From: an uncultured Nitrosomonadales bacterium
GTDB taxonomy: Bacteria > Pseudomonadota > Gammaproteobacteria > Burkholderiales > Gallionellaceae
DNA: 22,577 nt
NCBI GenBank assembly: GCA_903934275.1
Contig: CAIZNF010000119.1
Location: 1-22,577 of the forward strand
Direction of reading: 5' to 3'
Part shown: positions 15,013-21,629 of the stretch, one piece after another
Numbering within the stretch: position 1 is the stretch's first letter
How the letters are laid out: every line of letters begins with the position of its first letter
Program-made: the position numbers and the translations under genes
The notes under the pieces: generated by a model
Databases searched by the model: none
What the model saw: the letters and a program-made list of their open reading frames with translations, nothing else
Told to the model about the DNA's origin: nothing

Positions 15013-16008
15013 TCACAGGTTGTAGATGTCAGATTTGTATAATGCGAGATGCGACGGCTTGTTGAACCAGGCCACGGTTTCGAGCAAGCCGCGCCGGAAA
15101 CCATCTTGTCCACCATATTGTGGTTGCCAACCTAACAACTCACGAGCCTTATCATTAGATGCCCACAGCCGTTCCACTTCGCTTTTTTCAGGGCGCAAAC
15201 GCTGCTCGTCGGAGAGTATTTCGATCTCTGCGCCCATCACTTCTGCAATGGTGCGAGCGGTATCACCTATCGAAATTTCGAAGTTGCTGCCGATGTTGAT
15301 GACCTCGCCGATACCGCTGTCAGAATTCAGTGCGGCGATGAAACCTGCCACCGTGTCAGCCACATAGTTGAAATCGCGCGTAGGATGTACCGCACCGAGC
15401 TTAATCTGCCGTTTGCCATTAGCGATCTGGGTGATGATGGTAGGAATCACCGCTCTGGCTGATTGGCGCGGGCCATAGGTGTTGAACGGACGGATAGTGC
15501 TGACCGGCGTGCCAAATGAGGTATAGAACGACATGGCGATCTGATCCGCACCTATCTTGCTGGCCGAATAAGGCGACTGTCCCTGAAGCGGATGCTCCTC
15601 GGTAATGGGAACAAACCTTGCGGTTCCGTAAACCTCGCTGGTGGAAGTGTGGACGACCTTGATTACGCCCAGATCACGCGCCGCCTGGACAACATTCAAG
15701 GTGCCTTTGATATTGGTGTCCACATAAGTATCTGGCGAATGGTACGAGTAGGGAATCGCGATCAACGCCGCCAAGTGCAGCACCGCACCGCAGCCTTTCA
15801 TCGCCGTACGCACCCCGTTCGGATCGCGAATATCCCCGGCAAAAACTTCAAACTTACCCTTCACATTTTCGCCGCAATGATCCAGCCAGCCCCATGAATT
15901 GAAGGAATTGTAGAGCACAAAGGCGCGCACATCGTAGCCTTGGCGCACCAACGCTTCGGTGAGATGAGAGCCGATAAAACCGTCGGCACCTGTAACAAGA
16001 ATTTTCAT
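15013..16008 (-). CDS. legB: LegB-type NAD-dependent 4,6-dehydratase
   Basis: Protein of 331 aa, an extended SDR. The Rossmann motif is GADGFIG (7-13), followed by VLYNSFNSWGWLD (31-43), a LegB-type hallmark. The active site has TSTSEVYG (121-128) and Y147-x3-K151. The C-terminus SDIYNL is also typical. LegB dehydrates NDP-GlcNAc at C4/C6 to a 4-keto-6-deoxy sugar, the first committed step to legionaminic-type acids. The usual next enzyme, a LegC PLP aminotransferase, is absent here. It starts 18 nt after the ABC transporter stop. The NDP base (UDP or GDP) is unknown. Confidence 0.9.
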   Translation of the reverse strand: MKILVTGADGFIGSHLTEALVRQGYDVRAFVLYNSFNSWGWLDHCGENVKGKFEVFAGDIRDPNGVRTAMKGCGAVLHLAALIAIPYSYHSPDTYVDTNIKGTLNVVQAARDLGVIKVVHTSTSEVYGTARFVPITEEHPLQGQSPYSASKIGADQIAMSFYTSFGTPVSTIRPFNTYGPRQSARAVIPTIITQIANGKRQIKLGAVHPTRDFNYVADTVAGFIAALNSDSGIGEVINIGSNFEISIGDTARTIAEVMGAEIEILSDEQRLRPEKSEVERLWASNDKARELLGWQPQYGGQDGFRRGLLETVAWFNKPSHLALYKSDIYNL

Positions 16009-16026
16009 ATTTTTTATTGGCTCAAT

Positions 16027-17799
16027 TTATGTTTTCACACCCAACATTACCGCAGTTTCTCCCTCTTCCACTAGCCGCCCACCTTCGAATCGGTATAAGC
16101 GGTCACAGTGCTCGACAGTAGAAAGCCTGTGGGCAACGATGAGTACCGTTTTATCCCCCTGCATGGCACGCACTGCTTCCATCACACCTTGTTCGGTTGC
16201 GGTATCGAGAGAGCTGGTAGCTTCATCCAGCACCAGCACCTGCGGATCGTGGTAGAGCGCACGTGCAATACCTATGCGCTGGCGCTGGCCACCGGAAAGA
16301 CGGATGCCACGCTCGCCGACAACGGTATCCAATCCCAGTGGCAACTCTTTAACAAACTGTTCCAGTTGTGCCGCTCGAATGGCACACCAAACAGCGTCTT
16401 CATCAATCCGCCCATTAGGCAGGCCGAAGGCGACGTTGCGGCGCAAGGTGTCATCAGTAAGATAAATGGATTGCGGCACATAGCCAATTTGATCCTGCCA
16501 GCCGCGAGGGTTTGTTTGGATATTAAGGCCGTCAACTTTTATGCTCCCGCTTGTTGGGGTTAGCAGGCCAAGAATAATATCTACCAATGTGCTTTTGCCC
16601 GCACCACTGCCTCCAATAAAACCGACCGAAACGCCTCTTGAAATCACAAGACTAATATCCCGCAGTGCATAGGTTTCGGTGGATGGATAGTTAAAACAAA
16701 CCTGATCGATTGTCAGTTCTTTTTTGAAATGCAATGACTGTCCGCGCAATGGAGGCAGCGTGTCATCCAGCAAGCAAAATTCGCTGTGCAGCGTATCAAT
16801 CACCGGCAAGGAAAAACGCACGCTTTGAACAGCTCCGAGTATACGGCTAACCGAAGGCATGAAGCGAAATGCAGCTGCGGCGAATAACCCCAGCGTGGGT
16901 AAGAGTGCTTCCATTGGCTTGCCCTGCCCGATCATCACCAATATTAAGGCCGCAAGCCCAGCGACGGCCAGCAATTCCAGCCAGAGCCGAGGCAATGCTT
17001 GAAGAGTGGTTTGGCGTTGGCCGACCCGCGCACTGCCGACGCTGTGTAGTCGGTATTGGGCAAGAAAATCACTCTCGCGCCCAAGCAATTTCACGTCCTT
17101 GGCACCGCCCAACCCCTGCTGCAGATGCTGGATACGCAGCCCCTCATGGTGTTGGCGCGCCTCTCCCCAGCGCAGAATACGACTGCGAGTGATCTGATTA
17201 AAGCCCCAACCGGCCAAACCGAGCGTGCTCACTACCAGCAGTGCGCCCAATGGTTCTACAGCAAGCAATAATGCAGAAATTCCGAGAAGCACCAAAATTT
17301 CAGCGATCAACATGAGGCCTTGCTGGATTACGTTTGTGATCTCACCAACTTGGCCCATGGTGTTACGGATCAGCTGTGCAGAATTACGCTGCAGGTGAAA
17401 TGTATAGGGTTGATGCAGGTAGCCAGTGAATAGGCGCTGAGAAAGGTCGGCTTGTAGCGCATATACAAAGTGTGCTTGCCGCCAGGCCAGAAAGGCGAGA
17501 AACAGAGCCTTGATCACATACACGCCAACCAGCGTCAACATGCCACCAATGATCAAGCTCTCGTGGCTAGGATTGCCGAGACTGTTTAACCAGGGTATCA
17601 GTGCTGGATATTTTGCAGTCAAATCGGTTTGTATCATCAAGGCTAAAGCGGGAATGACCAAGCCGATACCCAAGGTTTCCAGCAGCATACCGATCAACAT
17701 CAACCCAAGCAGCACCACAGCGGCACGGCGCTGTTCATGGGAGAGTAGATACCAAAGTTTCTGAGGTGTGGTCACTTTATTTAAACCCAAATAGTTCAC
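16027..17799 (-). CDS. ABC transporter, fused permease and ATPase (MsbA/PglK-type flippase)
   Basis: Protein of 590 aa. The N-terminal permease has about six membrane segments (residues 27-55, 82-105, 160-200, 275-315). The ATPase has Walker A GGSGAGKS (396-403), Q-loop near 443, signature LSGGQ (501-505) and Walker B VLVLDE (521-526). This architecture matches lipid-linked glycan flippases, so it may flip the product of the operon. The start is a GTG at 17799 with AAGGGG about 13 nt upstream; a GTG eight codons on lacks an SD. It heads the surviving operon and begins 16 nt from an 85-bp repeat. Confidence 0.9.
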   Translation of the reverse strand: MNYLGLNKVTTPQKLWYLLSHEQRRAAVVLLGLMLIGMLLETLGIGLVIPALALMIQTDLTAKYPALIPWLNSLGNPSHESLIIGGMLTLVGVYVIKALFLAFLAWRQAHFVYALQADLSQRLFTGYLHQPYTFHLQRNSAQLIRNTMGQVGEITNVIQQGLMLIAEILVLLGISALLLAVEPLGALLVVSTLGLAGWGFNQITRSRILRWGEARQHHEGLRIQHLQQGLGGAKDVKLLGRESDFLAQYRLHSVGSARVGQRQTTLQALPRLWLELLAVAGLAALILVMIGQGKPMEALLPTLGLFAAAAFRFMPSVSRILGAVQSVRFSLPVIDTLHSEFCLLDDTLPPLRGQSLHFKKELTIDQVCFNYPSTETYALRDISLVISRGVSVGFIGGSGAGKSTLVDIILGLLTPTSGSIKVDGLNIQTNPRGWQDQIGYVPQSIYLTDDTLRRNVAFGLPNGRIDEDAVWCAIRAAQLEQFVKELPLGLDTVVGERGIRLSGGQRQRIGIARALYHDPQVLVLDEATSSLDTATEQGVMEAVRAMQGDKTVLIVAHRLSTVEHCDRLYRFEGGRLVEEGETAVMLGVKT

Positions 17800-17815
17800 T
17801 AGGCCGATTACCCCT

Positions 17816-17900
17816 TGTAGGAGCTTGATTTATCGAGCGATTGATTTGCTGGGCTATCGCGCGATAAAACGCGCTGCAGGTTTGAACTGCCGGTTTTAGG
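17816..17900 (+). repeat. 85-bp dispersed repeat, copy 1
   Basis: It runs from TGTAGGAGCTTGATTTATCG to the GGTTTTAGG block. The same sequence with scattered mismatches occurs in reverse orientation at 20049-20136. The inner part is palindromic, so the transcript could fold into a long hairpin. It lies between the regulator block and the ABC transporter start. Confidence 0.88.
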
Positions 17901-18029
17901 ATAATTTGGGCTAATATATATCTCACAAGGTGCTGAGGCTATTTTTTGAACGCGCCCATTTGATGTAAAAATCTCACAAAATCGTTTTTTACAAGAGTTG
18001 GATTATGAACGTGACGTTTGCAGTGCCAC

Positions 18030-18371
18030 TCAATTGCTCACTTTTTCATAGCGCTCCAGCGTTCCTATATCCACAAATACTTCTGTGGTTTCATAGTGGT
18101 AAATTCGCCCCACAAAATGGCGTAAAACCTCGTTACTGAAATCCTTTACATTACACAGATCCTTGCGCATCCTCTCCAGTAGCTCCACAGAGAGAATATA
18201 CACCGCGCCATTGGCCAAATTTCCCGGAGGCGCAGCTACTTTTTCATGGAAATCTACTACCACGCCCCGCTCATCCAACTCCACAATCCCGCACGATGAT
18301 GGGTCATCCGTGCGAAAAGCCATCATAGTCATGAGACATTCGGGGGCGTTGCTGATGAGATAAAAGAAATG
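18030..18371 (-). pseudogene. C-terminal fragment of a sugar-phosphate nucleotidyltransferase
   Basis: About 113 codons matching the C-terminal half of mannose-1-phosphate guanylyltransferase-like proteins (CLMTMMAFRTDDPSSCGIVELDERG, FHEKVAAPPGNLANGAVYIL, FVDIGTLERY). The catalytic N-terminal half with the LAGGxGTR loop is missing. The open frame continues upstream to 18446 but loses similarity near 18371. Shortly before that point, at about 18394-18413, lies a partial copy of the end of the 85-bp repeat, so rearrangement at the repeat probably removed the 5' half. It sits between the ops element and the ABC gene, where the first operon gene would be expected. Confidence 0.75.
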
Positions 18372-18393
18372 CACGGAAACCAGCAAAGCAATA

Positions 18394-18413
18394 ATTATCC
18401 TAAATCCGACAGT
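18394..18413 (+). repeat. Partial third copy of the 85-bp repeat end
   Basis: ATTATCCTAAATCCGACAGT is nearly identical to the CCTAAA-side end of the 85-bp repeat and its flank (compare the reverse of 17886-17905). Only about 20 bp are preserved. It marks the broken edge of the nucleotidyltransferase fragment. Confidence 0.5.
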
Positions 18414-18485
18414 TAGCCGACTCCCAAAGCAAACAGTTGATCGCATATTTCAGGCGGTCGCCGAGTTATTTTTGACACGATGTAG

Positions 18486-18624
18486 GGGGCCGCTATAAAT
18501 TCAAAATTTTAAGCGAGACAAGGCGAGAATAAAAAATTGCGACGACGCATATATCTGATATGTTAGGAGTAATTTTTTATGAGCAACGCAGTATCGTGAC
18601 GGGGTTTGGATTTATAGAGGCCCC
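18486..18624. mobile_element. MITE-like element 1 (139 bp)
   Basis: The terminal inverted repeats are about 20 bp: GGGGCCGCTATAAATTCAAA on the left and the reverse complement of GGGGCCTCTATAAATCCAAA on the right (18 of 20 matching). No coding capacity. TGTAG occurs immediately left (18481-18485) and 1 nt beyond the right end (18626-18630), a possible target duplication. It shares terminal and internal blocks (AAGGCG, GCAACGCAG) with the element at 21429-21627. Confidence 0.8.
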
Positions 18625-18871
18625 TTGTAGTTTAACAATGCGTGCGAAGGGTAACGGTGTCCGGTCTTTTTCAAAGGTCGTGCTTTAATAATGTCTCAAG
18701 CTGACGCGTACAGAGCCCTGGCTCGTGTTGGCGGGCAACGCAGCTCTTTAAAAAATGCCAAACCTGACGTGATATTTTCGACAGATTGCGCCACAGGGCA
18801 CGCAAAAACACCTTCTTGCCAGACTGCGGAAGTTCAATGCAAATCCAGCATATTGATTTATATACATTCAG

Positions 18872-18884
18872 GCACGCTACCGCC
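18872..18884 (-). promoter_or_regulatory. ops element (RfaH recruitment site)
   Basis: The minus strand reads GGCGGTAGCGTGC, a 12/12 match to the E. coli ops core GGCGGTAGCGTG; the preceding bases (GCAGG) also echo the JUMPstart consensus. In E. coli RNA polymerase pauses at ops and RfaH binds the exposed non-template strand, then suppresses termination in long polysaccharide operons. Here the site is on the transcribed strand, 53 bp after the stop of the RfaH-like gene and upstream of the 17-kb glycan operon. Function in this organism is inferred. Confidence 0.8.
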
Positions 18885-18909
18885 CTGCAAAACACTGGCG
18901 CATTTCGCA

Positions 18910-18923
18910 TAATCAATTGATTA
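18910..18923. promoter_or_regulatory. 14-bp perfect palindrome between rfaH and ops
   Basis: TAATCAATTGATTA is a perfect palindrome, part of a longer imperfect one (18908-18930). It lies just after the rfaH stop and about 26 bp before ops. It could be an operator or a weak hairpin; there is no T-run, so a terminator is unlikely. Confidence 0.35.
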
Positions 18924-18936
18924 ATAATGCTAATTA

Positions 18937-19449
18937 CTACGCCAACTGCACAACCCAGTCGCGGTTTACCCTTATTTTGTTAGCCTTGCCCAGCAACTCC
19001 AGCAGCACAATTACGCGCTTTTCGCCGTCTTTCTCGACAAATATGCCTTCCATGCCAGCAAGTGGCCCCTCTTCCAGCCTGACCGGTTCACCTGCGCAAA
19101 ACAGGGGGCGGTTATCTTGGTGCAAACCGGAGTCAGGAGCTTCGCGTTGCATAATGGCATCTATCACTTCATCCGGAATTTCTGCGGGTTGGCCGCCGAA
19201 GCGCACTAGGCCAACTGCGCCGCGTGTGGAGCGTATCGGGGCGGTACTGCGCAAAGTAGGATCAATCCGAATAAATAGGTAACGCGGGAAAAGGGGTTCA
19301 ATTACATCCACCCATTGTCCACGGCGATGGTGGGTGTTCCGAATGCGCGGCAGGTAGACACGGTAGCCTTGACGCAGGAGATTCTCTTCCGCTATCACCT
19401 CTTGACGCGGCTTGCAGCAAACGGCGTACCAACGATCTTCTTCACTCAT
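18937..19449 (-). CDS. rfaH: RfaH/NusG-like transcription antiterminator
   Basis: Protein of 170 aa from the ATG at 19449, close to RfaH length (162 in E. coli). The NGN domain has RWYAVCCKPRQEVIAEENLLRQGYRVYLPRIR (6-37), PLFPRYLFIRID (52-63) and RSTRGAVGLVRFGG (73-86). The C-terminal KOW region is CAGEPVRLEEGPLAGMEGIF (118-137). It should join RNA polymerase at ops and carry it through the operon. The frame is open to an ATG at 19536 overlapping the MarR-type stop (ATGA); that start would add 29 residues without family similarity, so I prefer 19449, though coupling makes 19536 possible. Confidence 0.88.
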   Translation of the reverse strand: MSEEDRWYAVCCKPRQEVIAEENLLRQGYRVYLPRIRNTHHRRGQWVDVIEPLFPRYLFIRIDPTLRSTAPIRSTRGAVGLVRFGGQPAEIPDEVIDAIMQREAPDSGLHQDNRPLFCAGEPVRLEEGPLAGMEGIFVEKDGEKRVIVLLELLGKANKIRVNRDWVVQLA

Positions 19450-19532
19450 CGTGCTCTGTTTTTCAAAAGAACTTCTCACACAACCTTCTTGCATGGGTAT
19501 GATCGGATGGATATGGGAGGTGTGATTGCCGC

Positions 19533-19880
19533 TCATGCTTCGCTCGGCAAACCAATATTTATTCGGTTTTGTTTGACCTCATCCCGAAGTTGTTCAATTT
19601 CATTTGACAATGCTTCGTGCTCGGCGACCTTGCGCCTGAGAAAATGCACTGTGGCACGGGTTCTCTCTTCGATGCCGTGCGGTGTCAGCAAATACGCATA
19701 AGCTATTTTATTTGTACTTCGGCGAAAGTTGTTCGCCTTGACCCACCCCTTTTCGATCAGCGCGCGCAAGCAGTAATTAGTCTTGCCGAGGCTGATGCTA
19801 AGCTCCTGCGCCAATTGACGCTGACTGAGGTCAGGGTTGTCTTGCAGAACCTTGAGCAACTTGTAATGAAGATCTTCCAT
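19533..19880 (-). CDS. EPS-associated MarR-type transcriptional regulator
   Basis: Protein of 115 aa. The N-terminal winged helix-turn-helix (about 5-75: LLKVLQDNPDLSQRQLAQELSISLGKTNYCLRALIEKGWV) is followed by a C-terminal coiled helix (80-110). It matches the EPS-associated MarR-type regulators found at the head of exopolysaccharide clusters. It has its own sigma70-type promoter with a palindrome at the predicted transcription start, suggesting autoregulation. Its stop overlaps the longer possible RfaH start, so the two regulators form one transcription unit. Confidence 0.88.
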   Translation of the reverse strand: MEDLHYKLLKVLQDNPDLSQRQLAQELSISLGKTNYCLRALIEKGWVKANNFRRSTNKIAYAYLLTPHGIEERTRATVHFLRRKVAEHEALSNEIEQLRDEVKQNRINIGLPSEA

Positions 19881-19910
19881 TCTTTGATTAGTAAGTTTAT
19901 TGCACGCATG

Positions 19911-19927
19911 CGTTCACGACTTGAACG
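19911..19927. promoter_or_regulatory. Candidate operator palindrome of the MarR-type regulator
   Basis: CGTTCA-N5-TGAACG, perfect arms. It begins 6 bp downstream of the -10 hexamer and covers the expected transcription start. The position fits repression by the regulator itself. The evidence is symmetry and position only. Confidence 0.45.
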
Positions 19928-19932
19928 GACGA

Positions 19933-19962
19933 ATTTAACCAAAAATGGTATTGTGATGTCAA
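19933..19962 (-). promoter_or_regulatory. Sigma70-type promoter of the MarR-rfaH unit
   Basis: A perfect -35 TTGACA (19957-19962, minus strand) and a -10 TTAAAT (19933-19938, 4 of 6) are separated by 18 bp. The predicted start is near 19926, leaving a leader of about 45 nt. This is the clearest promoter in the window and might supply transcription for the downstream operon through ops. Confidence 0.6.
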
Positions 19963-20048
19963 GGGTTTTGTAGGGACAATGCGAATTGCCATCCCCCTCG
20001 TAGCGCATTGGGCGAACTCCGAGTTTTCAGAGGCGCACTCAAGATAAA

Positions 20049-20136
20049 CCTAAAATCGGCAGTTGAAACCTGTAGGAGCGCGATTTATCTCGCGATAGCC
20101 CAGCAAATCGATCGCCCGATGAATCGGGCTCCTACG
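20049..20136 (-). repeat. 85-bp dispersed repeat, copy 2 (inverted)
   Basis: This is the reverse-oriented partner of 17816-17900. It ends in GTAGGAGC/GCTCCTAC arms, giving a long palindrome (20072-20135). It lies in a 521-bp gene-free stretch (19881-20401) between the MarR-type gene and cysB. The two copies bracket the regulators, ops, the pseudogene and MITE 1. Confidence 0.88.
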
Positions 20137-20282
20137 ACAACGGCATCACCCAAAAGGTGAGTGGCATCAAATACACAAAAACCAAACGCCATACGGGCTA
20201 ACGCACAAATATGAGAGGCTAACTGCTCTTTCTGGGATAAAGGCTCTACCGCTACCTATAATCGGGCGAGCCTGAACAAAAT

Positions 20283-20326
20283 GTAGGTCGAGCTCTGCCC
20301 GACATGGCGGGCTTTGCCCACCCTAC
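20283..20326. repeat. REP-like imperfect palindrome
   Basis: Two 19-nt arms (20283-20301 and 20308-20326) around a 6-nt loop, matching at about 13 of 19 positions, starting GTAGG and ending CCTAC. It resembles short palindromic intergenic repeats common in proteobacteria. The rest of the gene-free stretch (20137-20401) shows nothing else I can name. Confidence 0.55.
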
Positions 20327-20401
20327 GAATACGGTTTTGCCATATGGAAAATACCACTCAAAAAAGGTAAAAACAGGTGGCGCGCGGATGGCGCATGTAC
20401 C

Positions 20402-21328
20402 TCATGGCGAAACATGCATGGCCTCGAAAACGACTGAGTGGGTCAACTGCGGTGCAAAAAGCTCGATAAAGTCATAAGTGTAGCCTCGCAGGTATTCATT
20501 CTTGCGGATCGCAATGCGCGTGGTGTTGGGCTTGAACAAGTGACTGGCCCAGATCATGCGCAGATGCCGGTCACGTTCCGGGACAAAGGCGATCTCGGCG
20601 AGGATGCCGATGCCCAGCCCCAGTTCCACGTAGGTCTTGATCACGTCTGCGTCGATGGCGGTCAGCGCGATGCTGGGTTCGATGCCCGCACTCTCAAACG
20701 CCTCGTTGATCTTGCCGCGCCCGCTGAAGGCGGAGTCGTAGGTGATGATGGGGTATTGCGCAATTTTCGCCAGCGTCAATTTGGTTTCATCCAGCAGTGG
20801 GTGTTTGGGCGGCACGACCACGCAGTGATGCCATTCGTAGCACGGTAGTGTGACGAGACCATCATATTGAGTCAGGCCTTCGGTGGCGATTGCGACATCT
20901 GCTTCGCCGTTCAGCACCTGCTCGGCGATCTGAGTCGGATTGCCCTGATGCAGCCCTAGCTTTACTTTCGGATAACGCCCAACGAACCGTTTGACCACTG
21001 TCGGCAGAATATAGCGCGCTTGGGTGTGGGTGGTAGCGATGGTCAACGGGCCGCTATCCTGCGAGTGGAATTCCTGCCCCACTTGGCGGAGGTTTTCCGT
21101 GTCGTGCAAGATGCGCCGTGCAATGTCGAGAATGGCCTTTCCCGGTTCAGTGACTGCAACGACACGCTTGCCGTTGCGCACAAAAATTTCAATACCCAAC
21201 TCCTGCTCCAGTTGTTTGATCTGCTTGCTGATATTGGGCTGCGAGGTGTATAGCGCATCGGCGGCATCAGAAATTTTTAGTCCGCGCCGCACAATTTCAT
21301 TAAAGTAACGCAGTTGTTGCAAATTCAT
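20402..21328 (-). CDS. cysB: LysR-type regulator CysB
   Basis: Protein of 308 aa, normal for CysB. The N-terminal HTH begins MNLQQLRYFNEIVRRGLKISDAADALYTSQPNISKQIKQLE, highly typical of CysB/Cbl proteins. The effector domain has TIATTHTQARYILP, VLNGEADVAIATEG and VKTY/IKTYVELGLGIGILAE segments. CysB activates sulfate assimilation genes in response to N-acetylserine. It is divergent from a TauE-type exporter that may handle sulfur anions. A perfect TATAAT -10 (21353-21358) and an inverted repeat lie upstream. Cbl is the alternative name for close relatives. Confidence 0.92.
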   Translation of the reverse strand: MNLQQLRYFNEIVRRGLKISDAADALYTSQPNISKQIKQLEQELGIEIFVRNGKRVVAVTEPGKAILDIARRILHDTENLRQVGQEFHSQDSGPLTIATTHTQARYILPTVVKRFVGRYPKVKLGLHQGNPTQIAEQVLNGEADVAIATEGLTQYDGLVTLPCYEWHHCVVVPPKHPLLDETKLTLAKIAQYPIITYDSAFSGRGKINEAFESAGIEPSIALTAIDADVIKTYVELGLGIGILAEIAFVPERDRHLRMIWASHLFKPNTTRIAIRKNEYLRGYTYDFIELFAPQLTHSVVFEAMHVSP

Positions 21329-21337
21329 GGCTGCATT

Positions 21338-21360
21338 CTTATATAACTAATAATTATAAG
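21338..21360. promoter_or_regulatory. Candidate LysR-type operator and cysB promoter -10
   Basis: The inverted repeat CTTATA-N11-TATAAG overlaps a TATAAT on the minus strand (21353-21358), about 25 bp before the cysB start. An inverted repeat with an 11-bp spacer is the general shape of LysR-type boxes. Autoregulation is plausible; no -35 is convincing. Confidence 0.45.
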
Positions 21361-21428
21361 ATGCTAACATAAAACCATTTAGGAACATAACAGTGCTCGA
21401 CTAGAATGCGCGCCTGAATTTATTGGAG

Positions 21429-21627
21429 GGCACCTCTAAAAACTCAAAGTTCGCCAAAATGTAAGGCGTGGAAAAATTCCTTAGCGCCGCGTATGTATGA
21501 TCCGCAAGCAAGAAATTTTTTGCGCAACGCAGCATAACCAGCGACTAAGCTATCGTCTTTTGACAGCTTAGTCGAATGGCTAGTTGTTATATCAGTTGGG
21601 ATGAAATCTGAGTTTTTAGAGATGTCC
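21429..21627. mobile_element. MITE-like element 2 (199 bp)
   Basis: Terminal inverted repeats: GGCACCTCTAAAAACTCA on the left, the reverse complement of GGACATCTCTAAAAACTCA on the right, with 13 bp (CTCTAAAAACTCA) identical. Inside is a 10-bp perfect stem (21542-21551 with 21565-21574, 13-nt loop). It has no coding capacity. The ends resemble those of element 1 (18486-18624). It fills most of the cysB-exporter intergenic region and ends 2 nt before the exporter GTG. Confidence 0.78.
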
Positions 21628-21629
21628 GC

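Noticed and set aside
18671..18916. 81-aa minus-strand frame after rfaH
   Set aside because: It would translate through the ops element and palindrome, lacks an SD and matches no family I know; more likely leader DNA.
18671..18936. Separate sigma70 promoter for the glycan operon between rfaH and ops
   Set aside because: Several TTG- and TAAT-like hexamers exist but none pair with acceptable spacing; not called.
20340..20401. Possible terminator after cysB
   Set aside because: The GC-rich GCGCCA motif is a direct, not inverted, repeat, so no stem forms before the T-rich stretch.
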